A stretch of 17,654 nucleotides of DNA from Dehalococcoidia bacterium (lineage in GTDB: Bacteria; Chloroflexota; Dehalococcoidia; SM23-28-2; RBG-16-64-32): assembly GCA_030690405.1 (NCBI GenBank), contig JAUYGU010000156.1:1-17654 (forward strand), in the 5' to 3' direction. Under the pieces are notes generated by a model. It saw nothing but the letters and a program-made list of their open reading frames with translations, made no database searches and was not told the origin of the DNA. A program made the translations under genes and the position numbers. Positions 7,819 through 14,576 of the stretch are shown piece after piece. Numbering within the stretch: the stretch's first letter is position 1; each line of letters starts with the position of its first letter.

Positions 7819-9495
7819 CTAGTTCGGCTCCCCTACCCGGAAGACGAGCAGTCCGGATAGGCGATCCATCACGTACAGAAGGTCGCCGTCAAAGCGCAGC
7901 CCAAGGGGCGCCTGCAACAGCGAACCCGAATCTTTCGCGGCAGGGCTTCCGGCACCGATGGAGCCCAGGTAGCTCCCGTCCGGCGCGAAGGCCAGAACCG
8001 TTGCCAGCTCCCCGTCGCTCACGAACAGGTTCCCGGCCTTGTCCACGGCCACTGCCCTCGGCCGCGCCAGGTGACCCTCTCCAATAGCCCCCAGGAAGAC
8101 CCCCAGCGGAGAGTACTGCTTGACGACGCCGTTGCCGGTATCAGCGACGTAGAGGTTCCCCAGTTCATCCAGGGCAAGCCCTGCCGGAGCATTGAACCCG
8201 CTGTCGCCGCTCGACGCGGCTCCCTCACCGATAACGCCCAGGAGCTCTCCCTGATCGTTCAGCTGAATGACCCGGTGATTGGCCTCATCGCTGAGCCATA
8301 TCTCACCGCGCTCCGTCACCACGATACCCGCGGGCGCCACGGCAGAATGCCCCGGCGGCACCTGCGGCGTGATCACGCTGTCCACCACGCCCGGCGGCTC
8401 CACCACCACCACGTTGCCCGCCTGCATGTTGGCCACATAGAGCCGTCCATCGTGCGGGGCGAACGCCAGTGCGCCACCCAGCCAATTGTCGCTGCCCCGG
8501 CCGCTTTCGAGCATCGACACCGGCTTGCCGTCGGCCGTCACCGCCAGTATCCGGCCGCGGTTGCTGTCCAGCACGAACAGCCGCCCGTCTTCCAGCAACG
8601 CCACGTCCGAAGGCAGGTCGGCCGAACCGGGAGCGAGGGCCCCCGAGGAGTCCGTCGTCACCAGGCCAATAGACCGAACGAGGGTGACGGACAACGGGCT
8701 CTGCTGCGCCTGAGCGCTATCGTGCCCGGTGTGGCCGCCGGAGCCTGACGAGGCTCCTCCCAGTGACGCCCCCTGCGTCGACAGCTTCAGCTCATCGTTG
8801 GAACGCTGGCCGAGGACGATCCATCCCGCCGGGATCGCCACCAGCATAGCAAGGGCCACCAACAGCAAGCCGCGTCCAAGGGGCGCGGGCCGCATCCCGG
8901 TGGGCCGCAGGAAGTCGTGCGACGGTATCGACGGGACGGCGGGCACACCGGCGGCCGCCGGTATCCCCGTGAAGGCCCTCAGCATCACCAGCCCCAGGAT
9001 GGCCCAGACGGCCAGCACCGCCGCTCCCACGACGGCCGGCAGCCAGGCGCGTATGGGCTCCAGCCCGAACAGAGCGTTCTCGTGGAGCGGCACGGGGCCG
9101 AGCGCATCGAACTGGAATGAAGTCTGCACGGGATCCCCACTGCCGTTGCCCGGAAGACGTGCGACGACGGTATGGTCGCCCTCCCAGCTCGGTGTGTATG
9201 CGATCGCCGCGATGCCGGTGGCGTCCGTGAGCACCTGGCCGACCTTCATCAGCCGCTCCCCGAGGACCGTAGTGAGCACGTAGAACGTGACCGGCTGACC
9301 GGCCATCACCTGGCCCTGGCCGTCGTGCAGCCTTGCCGCGAGGATCACGCTCTGCTGGCCTTCGGCCGGCTGCACCGGCGGCAGCGGCTCCAGCACCGGC
9401 GTTGCCGGGCCGTCGGCCATCGCGGGGAGCACGCCCAGGAAGCCGAGGGTGGCCGCGGCGACAGCCAGCAGCAGGCCGAGCTTCAGTAGCCGCAT
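7819..9495 (-). CDS. Ig-like domain / two-helix / NHL beta-propeller fusion protein
   Basis: The 558-residue protein starts at the ATG at 9495, two bases after the NrfD stop and with GGAG upstream. The frame stays open further upstream, but only as a shadow of the NrfD gene. Layout: signal peptide 1-27 (possible cut after AMA), an extracytoplasmic Ig-like or Big-1-like domain at about 48-130 (AGQPVTFYVL, TDATGIAAIAYTP), helix 151-172, a Pro/Ala-rich intracellular loop, helix 208-228, a Gly/Ser/His linker, and an NHL propeller at about 290-555 with six blade-like repeats (GNLYVADTGNGVVKQYS, GNLFVSDGEL). Propeller and Ig domain should both face outward. No catalytic motif is seen. It sits between NrfD and the hexaheme cytochrome, so it is probably a structural or sensory subunit. 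I know no named family with this architecture. Confidence 0.85.
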   Translation of the reverse strand: MRLLKLGLLLAVAAATLGFLGVLPAMADGPATPVLEPLPPVQPAEGQQSVILAARLHDGQGQVMAGQPVTFYVLTTVLGERLMKVGQVLTDATGIAAIAYTPSWEGDHTVVARLPGNGSGDPVQTSFQFDALGPVPLHENALFGLEPIRAWLPAVVGAAVLAVWAILGLVMLRAFTGIPAAAGVPAVPSIPSHDFLRPTGMRPAPLGRGLLLVALAMLVAIPAGWIVLGQRSNDELKLSTQGASLGGASSGSGGHTGHDSAQAQQSPLSVTLVRSIGLVTTDSSGALAPGSADLPSDVALLEDGRLFVLDSNRGRILAVTADGKPVSMLESGRGSDNWLGGALAFAPHDGRLYVANMQAGNVVVVEPPGVVDSVITPQVPPGHSAVAPAGIVVTERGEIWLSDEANHRVIQLNDQGELLGVIGEGAASSGDSGFNAPAGLALDELGNLYVADTGNGVVKQYSPLGVFLGAIGEGHLARPRAVAVDKAGNLFVSDGELATVLAFAPDGSYLGSIGAGSPAAKDSGSLLQAPLGLRFDGDLLYVMDRLSGLLVFRVGEPN

Positions 9496-9497
9496 CG

Positions 9498-10835
9498 TCA
9501 CTCCGCCTCGCCTAGGGGCGGCGCCAGACCGTGATCCTCCCGGTGATGTTCGGCCTCTGCCTCCTCCATTTCGTAGATCGACAGGATGGGGAACAGTCTG
9601 AAGAAGAACATCAGCATCAGAGGAATGGCGGCCGCCGCGCCGACGGTGATCGCGATCTCCACCTGGCTGGGCCAGTAGATCGTCAGCTCGGTCGGCATGA
9701 GCGGCTCCGCGAGTCCAGGAACGACGATGAGGAACCGCTTCAGCCACATCCCCAACACCACGGCCAGCGCCGCCACGGTTATCCCCGTCACATTGCTCGT
9801 CTGCGGCAGCGCTATGAGCACGATCGGCAACAGGAGGCCGCCCACGACGAACAGCCAGAAGAACGGCGCCAGCCTGCCGATCATCAGCAGCTCCAGCAGG
9901 TCACGGGAGGTCTCGTGCATCTTGTAGCCTTCGGTCAGATATTCGGAGAACATGAAGTACCCGTAGGCGGCGCACAGCGCCATCAGAATGTAGCCCAGGT
10001 ACCGGAAGTGCTTCACGTGGATGTACTCCTCGAGGTGATACGCCTTCCGGAACGCGGCCACAACAAGGATCACCGCTCCGACCCCGGAGAACATGGCGCC
10101 CAGGACAAAGTAGGGCGCAAAGATCGTGCTGTCCCAGCCCGGCCGCGCAGTCACCCCGAACAGCCAGGCCAGCACCGAGTGAACAGATACCGCCAGCGGG
10201 ATGATGAGGATGGCGACCACGGTCAAGCACCATTCGAGAAGCCGCTTCTGCTCCAGCGTCCCCTGCCAGTTCAGGGCGAGACGCTTGTACAGCGCTCGCC
10301 GCAGGCCACCCGACTCGGGCCCCAGTTGGTCGCGGCAGATCGCGAGGTCCGGGATCATCGGCAGGTAGAGGAAGATCATTCCCGCCAAGAGGTAGGTGCT
10401 GATGGCGACGACGTCCCACACCACGGGCGACCCGACCTGCCCGTGAAGGAGCAGATTGTACATCCGGTCCGGCCGCCCCATGTCGATGATCGGGAACACG
10501 CCGCCGATGAGCAGCGCCACCACCGCCATCGTCTCCGCCATCCTCGAAAGGGGTGCCCGCCAGGGAGCGTTCGTCAGGCGGAGAATGGCCGAGGTCAGCG
10601 CACCGCCATAGCTCACGCCGATGAAGAACACGAGGTCGCTGATGTAGAACCCCCAGGATACCCGCTGGTTGAGGCCGGTAACCGCCAGGCCGTCCCTCAG
10701 CTGGAAGAAGTAGGCCACGAGCGCCCAGAGCACCAGGATCGATAGGCCCGCCGCTATCAGCCAGAAGTACCCTCCCGGTCGCAGTATCGGCCTCAGGGCC
10801 GCCTCCCTAACGTCTGCTCTCTGCGCCGTTACCAT
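9498..10835 (-). CDS. nrfD: NrfD/PsrC/ActC-family integral membrane quinone-interacting subunit
   Basis: The 445-residue product shows about ten hydrophobic helices (near 23-43, 62-84, 100-118, 140-162, 203-225, 240-262, 278-298, 320-342, 349-371 and 391-412). This is the long form of the NrfD/PsrC family, as in ActC, QrcD and HmcC-like subunits. Typical segments are SWGFYISDLVFFIGVSYGGAL, PIIDMGRPDRM and FAPYFVLGAMFSGVGAV. Such subunits take electrons from menaquinol, or give them to menaquinone, and exchange them with a partner Fe-S protein, here the four-cluster protein encoded just upstream (7-base gap). The C-terminal tail is acidic and histidine-rich (EEAEAEHHREDHG). The ATG has GGAG 11 bases before it. 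The symbol is a family name only; this is not a complete Nrf nitrite reductase system, since no NrfA is present. Confidence 0.9.
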   Translation of the reverse strand: MVTAQRADVREAALRPILRPGGYFWLIAAGLSILVLWALVAYFFQLRDGLAVTGLNQRVSWGFYISDLVFFIGVSYGGALTSAILRLTNAPWRAPLSRMAETMAVVALLIGGVFPIIDMGRPDRMYNLLLHGQVGSPVVWDVVAISTYLLAGMIFLYLPMIPDLAICRDQLGPESGGLRRALYKRLALNWQGTLEQKRLLEWCLTVVAILIIPLAVSVHSVLAWLFGVTARPGWDSTIFAPYFVLGAMFSGVGAVILVVAAFRKAYHLEEYIHVKHFRYLGYILMALCAAYGYFMFSEYLTEGYKMHETSRDLLELLMIGRLAPFFWLFVVGGLLLPIVLIALPQTSNVTGITVAALAVVLGMWLKRFLIVVPGLAEPLMPTELTIYWPSQVEIAITVGAAAAIPLMLMFFFRLFPILSIYEMEEAEAEHHREDHGLAPPLGEAE

Positions 10836-10842
10836 GGGCGTT

Positions 10843-11634
10843 CTATCTCCAGCTGCTTCCCTCCAAAGCCTGGCCGTGGCCTGCCACGTACCACGCCCGA
10901 GGGCTGGTGTTGAAGTCCTCCTTCAGGCGGAAGGCATCGTTCTCGCGGAGGAACTGCGATAGCTGGTAGGTCTCCCCCACTCCATTCGTCATCACCTGGC
11001 TGTTCAGGTCGGCGATGTACAGCGCACCCATGCGGCACGCCTCCACGCAGGCGGGCAGGCGACCCTTCTCCGTGTAGTGCACACAGAGGATGCACTTGCC
11101 CACGGTTCCCCGCTGTTGCGGCACCGGGAACTCAGGCATCGGATTTTCGAAGGGGCTGGGAGGTTTTGGCGGGTCGTTGTAGTTGAAGTAGCGCGCGTCG
11201 TACGGGCACGCCGCCATGCAGAGGCGGCACCCGATGCAGCGGTACTGGTCCACCAGCACTACGCCTTCCGGGTTCTTGAACGTCGCCCGCACCGGACAGA
11301 CCTTCAGGCAGGGTGGATTCTCGCACTGCATGCAGAGGCGCGGCATGAAGATCTTGTTGCCGTTGGAATTCTCTACCTCGTAGACCTTGATCCACTCCTG
11401 GTCCTTCGAGAGGAAGTGGGTCTTCTGACAGGCCACCGTGCAGTACTTGCAGCCATCGCAGCGGCGCAGGTCGACGACAAGGCCCCACTGGCGCTTGGGC
11501 GGCTTGACGGCGCTTTCCGCGTCCGCAGCCCCGCCCGAGGTTCCCGTCAGGCTGCCGAGGCCAATCTTGGCGGCGACAGCAAGGGCGCCGGCACCGCCGG
11601 CGGCCTTCAGCAGACCTCGGCGAGATACTGGCAC
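10843..11634 (-). CDS. Tat-exported ferredoxin-like protein with four [4Fe-4S] clusters (NrfC/DmsB/ActB type)
   Basis: This is the electron-transfer partner of the NrfD protein, placed on the outer face of the membrane. The 263-residue product begins with a twin-arginine-like signal (VSRRGLLKAAGG, Arg5-Arg6) followed by an Ala/Gly-rich hydrophobic stretch. All sixteen cluster cysteines are present: CDGCKYCTVAC (59-69), CMQCENPPCLKVC (101-113), CIGCRLCMAAC (133-143), then Cys181, 184, 196 and 200. The NYNDPPKP segment (151-158) recalls ActB, HmcB and DsrO-type proteins. The start is GTG 11634, supported by GGGAGGAG at 6-base spacing. No molybdopterin subunit is encoded beside it, unlike DMSO or polysulfide reductases. 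The start codon directly abuts the stop of a 24-codon ORF. Confidence 0.92.
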   Translation of the reverse strand: MPVSRRGLLKAAGGAGALAVAAKIGLGSLTGTSGGAADAESAVKPPKRQWGLVVDLRRCDGCKYCTVACQKTHFLSKDQEWIKVYEVENSNGNKIFMPRLCMQCENPPCLKVCPVRATFKNPEGVVLVDQYRCIGCRLCMAACPYDARYFNYNDPPKPPSPFENPMPEFPVPQQRGTVGKCILCVHYTEKGRLPACVEACRMGALYIADLNSQVMTNGVGETYQLSQFLRENDAFRLKEDFNTSPRAWYVAGHGQALEGSSWR

Positions 11635-11709
11635 CTAGCGCTCCTCCCTAGTCTCGCGGGTAGCGCAGGATAGAGCGCCGAACGCGAGATCATCGACAAC
11701 AAACCGCAT
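11635..11709 (-). CDS. 24-codon leader ORF before the Fe-S/NrfD operon
   Basis: An ATG at 11709 has AGGAG (11718-11722) at 8-base spacing, and the frame runs 24 sense codons to a TAG at 11637-11635. The next base begins the GTG of the Fe-S protein, so the two frames abut with no gap. The downstream gene's GGGAGGAG lies inside the last sense codons of this ORF (ACT AGG GAG GAG CGC). The predicted peptide begins MRFVVDDLAFG, has one Cys, and ends in a charged run (TRETREER). I recognise no family. It could be a translated leader that couples translation to the operon, a small protein, or chance. Confidence 0.45.
   Translation of the reverse strand: MRFVVDDLAFGALSCATRETREER
11641..11648 (-). 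promoter_or_regulatory. Ribosome binding site deciding the GTG start of the Fe-S protein
   Basis: Read on the - strand, GGGAGGAG lies 6 bases before GTG 11634. It is the strongest Shine-Dalgarno of the cluster and supports the GTG start just ahead of the twin-arginine motif. Confidence 0.65.
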
Positions 11710-11884
11710 GTCACGGTCTCCTGTATCTAGACTAATCGGCCCTAGATTGGCCAAGAAGGTGCCATTGGATAGATATCCGTTAGGTACGGGCAGCGCGCGA
11801 TACACATCCCCCGGACTCGCTGAGGAATTCGGTAATTGGTTCCAGAAAGCGCCCCGGCCACCCCTTGGCGATGGCCGGCTGCGT
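11710..11884 (-). promoter_or_regulatory. Noncoding promoter region of the Fe-S/NrfD/cytochrome operon
   Basis: This 175-bp stretch between the leader ORF and the HisN-like gene has no credible gene. Around 11720-11780 it is close to 50% GC, well below its surroundings, as expected of a promoter. A TAnnnT hexamer (TAGTCT on the - strand, just upstream of the leader ORF) and TATCTA further up are possible -10 boxes, but neither has a good -35. An inverted repeat GGATA-GA-TATCC (11767-11778) and two CTAGA-containing direct repeats (11728-11752) could be operator sites. The region is a likely promoter by position; the individual boxes are weak. Confidence 0.4.
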
Positions 11885-12658
11885 CTAGCCCCGGAGCAGC
11901 GCCAGCACGCCCTCGTGGAGGAGGCCGTTGGTCGCCACGGCGTCGCCGCCGCGGATCGTGCGTTGGCCGCGCCAGTCCGTGAAGCGGCCGCCGGCCTCCT
12001 CGATGATCGGCAGCAGGGCGGCGCAGTCCCAGACGTGCATCGCCGGGTCGATCATCACGTCGGCGCGCCCCGTCGCCACGAGGACGTAGCCGTAGCAGTC
12101 CCCCCAGGTGCGGGCGGGCCCCGCCGCGCTCAGCACGCGGCCCAGCGCAGCCGCCCGGGCGGGGTCACCTGTCAGGTTCATCTCCGTGGTCGAGACGAGC
12201 GCGTCTGCGAGTTCCGCCGTGCGCGAGACCTGAGCCCTCCGGCCGCGCCAGTGGCAGCCCTCCCCGCGGGCAGCGGCCGTAGTCTCACCCAGGGCCGGCA
12301 CGTGGATGACGCCCAGGAACGGCTCGCCGTCCTCCTCAACACCGATCAGCACGCCATAGAACGGCACGCCGTGGACGAACGCGAACGTCCCGTCGATCGG
12401 GTCGATGATCCAACGCCGTCTCGCCTGCGGGCGGAGTTCGCCGAACTCCTCCCCGATTATCCCGTCACCCGGGAAGCGCGATTCGATGGCGTCGCGGACG
12501 AACGCCTCCGCCTCGCGGTCAGCGACGGTGACGAAGGACGAGTCGGATTTCGTATCGACATCGAAGCGGCCCTGGAAGTACTTGAGCGTGATCCTGCCGG
12601 CCTCCTCGGCGAAGCCGGAGGCGATTTCGAGCAGGTCACGGGGCGATTCGCCGGCCAC
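11885..12658 (-). CDS. hisN: Inositol monophosphatase-family phosphatase (HisN-like)
   Basis: A Mg-dependent, Li-sensitive-type phosphatase of the inositol monophosphatase fold. The 257-residue product has the metal-binding motifs GEEFG (69-73), WIIDPIDGTFAF (83-94) and the C-terminal WDCAALLPIIEEAGG (210-224). The segment WGDCYGYVLVATGRADVMID (185-204) resembles the HisN branch, which hydrolyses histidinol phosphate; inositol-1-phosphate or another sugar phosphate remains possible. No other histidine gene is in the window. The start is GTG 12658, with GAGGG overlapping the stop of the upstream gene, so translation is probably coupled. The neighbours (an EEP-fold protein and a Gfo/Idh dehydrogenase resembling inositol dehydrogenases) make an inositol role worth considering. 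Confidence 0.8.
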   Translation of the reverse strand: MAGESPRDLLEIASGFAEEAGRITLKYFQGRFDVDTKSDSSFVTVADREAEAFVRDAIESRFPGDGIIGEEFGELRPQARRRWIIDPIDGTFAFVHGVPFYGVLIGVEEDGEPFLGVIHVPALGETTAAARGEGCHWRGRRAQVSRTAELADALVSTTEMNLTGDPARAAALGRVLSAAGPARTWGDCYGYVLVATGRADVMIDPAMHVWDCAALLPIIEEAGGRFTDWRGQRTIRGGDAVATNGLLHEGVLALLRG

Positions 12659-12665
12659 CGCGCCC

Positions 12666-13421
12666 TCAGGTTATGTCGAGCTTCGCCGCCACGCCCAGGT
12701 GGTCCGACGGGTAGAGCGTGGGGTCGGCAGCGTCCGGCCTGTCGAACGCGAGCCCGGCCTCAAGGACGCGGGCGCCGTCCACGAACACGTAGTCGAGGCA
12801 GCCGGGCGGCGACGGGTCGAACGTGTTTACGGGCGTCGGCCAGGTCTTCTCCGGCTCGCGCCCGTGGGCGGCCTCGTGGGCGGAGACGAAGCGCCCCTTC
12901 ATAAGATCGACGGTCGGCTCGCCCTCGTAGGCGTTGAAGTCGCCGACGATCACGGTGGCAGAGGCGCCCCGCCGCGCATCGGCCCACTCCAGCAACCGCT
13001 TCGCCTGGGCGAGCCGGATGCCGATGGCCGGCGGCGGCCAGTGGAGGTGCGTGTTGTAGAAGTCCACAGTGGCGCCGTCAGGAAGCCGCAGCCGGAGCCG
13101 CTGCGCCACGTTGTCCTGCAGGACGTAGTCCAGCCCCTCGTGCGCCTCCACGGGCAGCCGCGTCATCACGGCGATCGCCTGGGACTGCGCGGCCTTCCCC
13201 TGGTGACCCATGTGGAAGATGGAGTACTCCGGCTCGCCGCCGATCCGCTCGTTCACCAGGCGGCGGATGGTCATCCCCTCATCCGCCGTCAGGTTCACCT
13301 CCTGGAGCCCGATCACGTCCGGGCGAAGGTCGACGAACTGCGAGATGATCAGCGGCTGCCGCTCCTCGTAGCGGCCGATCCGGTTGAACAGATTAAGGGT
13401 GGCGACTGTGATGGTGCTCAC
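12666..13421 (-). CDS. Endonuclease/exonuclease/phosphatase (EEP) fold protein
   Basis: The 251-residue product from GTG 13421 has the whole EEP (DNase I-like) active-site set: ATLNLFN (Asn10), GLQEVN (Glu41), YNTHLHW (His125), VGDFNAYEGEP (Asp161, Asn163), CLDYVFV (Asp210) and the catalytic SDHLGV (Asp240, His241). These bind a divalent metal and cleave phosphodiester or phosphomonoester bonds. The substrate could be nucleic acid, a phospholipid or an inositol phosphate. No signal peptide is seen, so it is probably cytoplasmic. The frame is open to an ATG at 13466, but that codon overlaps a -10 box and lacks a Shine-Dalgarno, whereas GTG 13421 has GAGAGG upstream and begins the conserved fold. 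It ends 7 bases before the HisN-like gene. Confidence 0.85.
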   Translation of the reverse strand: MSTITVATLNLFNRIGRYEERQPLIISQFVDLRPDVIGLQEVNLTADEGMTIRRLVNERIGGEPEYSIFHMGHQGKAAQSQAIAVMTRLPVEAHEGLDYVLQDNVAQRLRLRLPDGATVDFYNTHLHWPPPAIGIRLAQAKRLLEWADARRGASATVIVGDFNAYEGEPTVDLMKGRFVSAHEAAHGREPEKTWPTPVNTFDPSPPGCLDYVFVDGARVLEAGLAFDRPDAADPTLYPSDHLGVAAKLDIT

Positions 13422-13436
13422 GGTAGACCTCTCGTC

Positions 13437-13454
13437 CCCCGATCCTGATCGGGG
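13437..13454. repeat. Perfect inverted repeat in the leader of the EEP gene
   Basis: CCCCGATC-CT-GATCGGGG is a perfect 8-bp inverted repeat with a 2-base centre; as RNA it would form a 7-bp stem with a CCTG-type tetraloop. It lies about 16 bases before the GTG start of the EEP gene and about 10 bases downstream of its -10 box. It could be an operator, or an mRNA hairpin acting on translation. Confidence 0.5.
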
Positions 13455-13464
13455 CGCTCCGGTC

Positions 13465-13473
13465 ATTGTATCA
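13465..13473 (-). promoter_or_regulatory. Extended -10 promoter of the EEP/HisN-like gene pair
   Basis: On the - strand the sequence TGATACAAT fits an extended -10 element (TGn followed by TACAAT). It lies in the short gap after the Gfo/Idh stop at 13485 and overlaps the unlikely ATG at 13466. No good -35 is present, as is common for extended -10 promoters. Transcription would start near 13458 and place the inverted repeat in the leader. Confidence 0.5.
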
Positions 13474-13484
13474 GGACGCGCGCC

Positions 13485-14495
13485 CTAGCCGCCCTCGCCG
13501 GCGGGCAGCGGCCGCCCCTCCCGGTGCGAGCGCGCGGCCAGCAGGGCCAGCGCCAGCGCCGCCCGGCCGTCGGCCCCCGTCACCTCCGGCTCGCGGTCGC
13601 TCGCCACGCAGTCGATGAAGTGCGCCATCTCTAGCTGGTAGGCCTCCCCGAAGCGGTCCAGGAACCAGCCCACGTAGTCGTGCCGGACGCCCTCAGCGGT
13701 GAGGCGGCGGACCGCCGTCTGCCGCTCGTACCCGACAGCGATCTTGCCCCGCTCACCCATCACCTCCATGCTCACATCGTAGCCGTAGGCGGCGCGCAGG
13801 CTGTTGGTGATGACGGCCAGCGCGCCCGTCTCCAGGCGCAGCGCCGTCACCGCCGTGTCCGCGAATCCCTCACCGCCATCGGGCAAGACAAGCGTGGAGG
13901 CCGTCGCGAACACCTCCACGACCTCCAGGCCGGTCAGGAAGCGCACGCTGTCCAGATCGTGGATCGCGGTGTCGGTGAACAGGCCGCCGCGGCGGCGGAG
14001 CTGCTCCACGCCCGGCGGGCTCGGGTCGCGCGTGGTGCCGACGATCAGCTCTACGGCGCCGAGCTCGCCGTCCGCTATCGCCTGCCGCGCCTCGCGGTAG
14101 GCGGGGTCGAACCGCCGCTGGAAGCCGATCTGGAGCTTCACACCCTGACCGGCCGCCTCGGCGAGGGCGGCGTCGGCGCTCGCCAGGTCAAGCGCTACCG
14201 GCTTCTCGCAGAAGACGTGCTTCCCGGCGCGGGCGGCCTCGCGGATCAGGGCGCCGTGGGTGTCGTTCGGGGTGGCGATGACGACGGCCTGGATCGAGCC
14301 GTCGGCCAGCAGCGCCCGGTGGTCGGTCAGGACCGCCGCCGCGGGCGCGAGACCGGCCGCCCGCCGCGCCGCGTCCTCATCGACGTCCGCCACCGCCACC
14401 AGCGCAGCGCCGGGGAGACGAAGCGCCAGCGTCTCGCAGTGGTAGCGCCCCATCACGCCGGCGCCGATGACGCCCACCCGGACCTTGTCGGCCAT
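13485..14495 (-). CDS. Gfo/Idh/MocA-family NAD(P)-dependent dehydrogenase (inositol dehydrogenase-like)
   Basis: The family oxidises or reduces sugars and cyclitols with NAD(P). The 336-residue product has a Rossmann domain with GAGVMG (11-16) and ATPNDTH (74-80), then the catalytic CEKP (96-99). The C-terminal domain has GFQRRFDPAY (124-133) and GGLFTDTAIHDLDSVRFL (170-187), whose His179 and Asp180 are the usual substrate-binding pair. These segments look most like inositol 2-dehydrogenases (IolG), but substrate cannot be fixed from sequence. I chose ATG 14495 because the fold begins there (VRVGVIGAG); an ATG 12 codons upstream is open but not needed. There is no Shine-Dalgarno, and a TATGAT box ends 6 bases before the ATG, so the mRNA is probably leaderless. 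The gene diverges from the F420 gene. Confidence 0.85.
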   Translation of the reverse strand: MADKVRVGVIGAGVMGRYHCETLALRLPGAALVAVADVDEDAARRAAGLAPAAAVLTDHRALLADGSIQAVVIATPNDTHGALIREAARAGKHVFCEKPVALDLASADAALAEAAGQGVKLQIGFQRRFDPAYREARQAIADGELGAVELIVGTTRDPSPPGVEQLRRRGGLFTDTAIHDLDSVRFLTGLEVVEVFATASTLVLPDGGEGFADTAVTALRLETGALAVITNSLRAAYGYDVSMEVMGERGKIAVGYERQTAVRRLTAEGVRHDYVGWFLDRFGEAYQLEMAHFIDCVASDREPEVTGADGRAALALALLAARSHREGRPLPAGEGG

Positions 14496-14501
14496 GCGAA
14501 C

Positions 14502-14507
14502 ATCATA
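14502..14507 (-). promoter_or_regulatory. -10 box of the Gfo/Idh gene (leaderless start)
   Basis: TATGAT on the - strand differs from the -10 consensus by one base. Its 6-base spacing to ATG 14495 puts the transcription start on, or next to, the start codon. No convincing -35 was found. Confidence 0.45.
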
Positions 14508-14560
14508 GGGAGAACGGCGGCAAGGTTCCATCGGGCGGGGCCGCTACGCGCGCGCTGTTG

Positions 14561-14566
14561 TAACAT
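14561..14566 (+). promoter_or_regulatory. Possible -10 box of the F420 oxidoreductase gene
   Basis: TAACAT lies 10 bases before ATG 14577, which would leave a leader of only about 4 bases. It is flanked by CGCTG (14553-14557) and CAGCG (14570-14574), a 5-bp inverted repeat that might be an operator. No Shine-Dalgarno and no clear -35 are present. Confidence 0.35.
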
Positions 14567-14576
14567 ACGCAGCGAA

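Noticed and set aside
6001..9495. NHL propellers as NirF- or NirS-type heme d1 proteins because nirJ is adjacent
   Set aside because: The repeats are NHL type, and no heme-ligand or NirF/NirS segments are visible.
9496..9747. 84-codon N-terminal extension of the Ig/NHL protein
   Set aside because: It overlaps the end of the NrfD gene in another frame, and a signal peptide starts cleanly at ATG 9495.
9531..10745. 404-codon + strand open frame opposite the NrfD gene
   Set aside because: Its product is extremely rich in His, Arg, Gln and Asp, as expected of the antisense of hydrophobic codons; the NrfD protein is clear.
10843..11634. Fe-S protein as part of a DMSO, polysulfide or thiosulfate reductase
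   Set aside because: No molybdopterin alpha subunit is encoded in the operon; the four clusters and NrfD partner fit catalytic-subunit-free complexes better.
13680..14576. N-terminal extension of about 300 codons on the F420 oxidoreductase
   Set aside because: It is antisense to the Gfo/Idh gene and has no domain; FGD-type proteins begin at the ATG at 14577.
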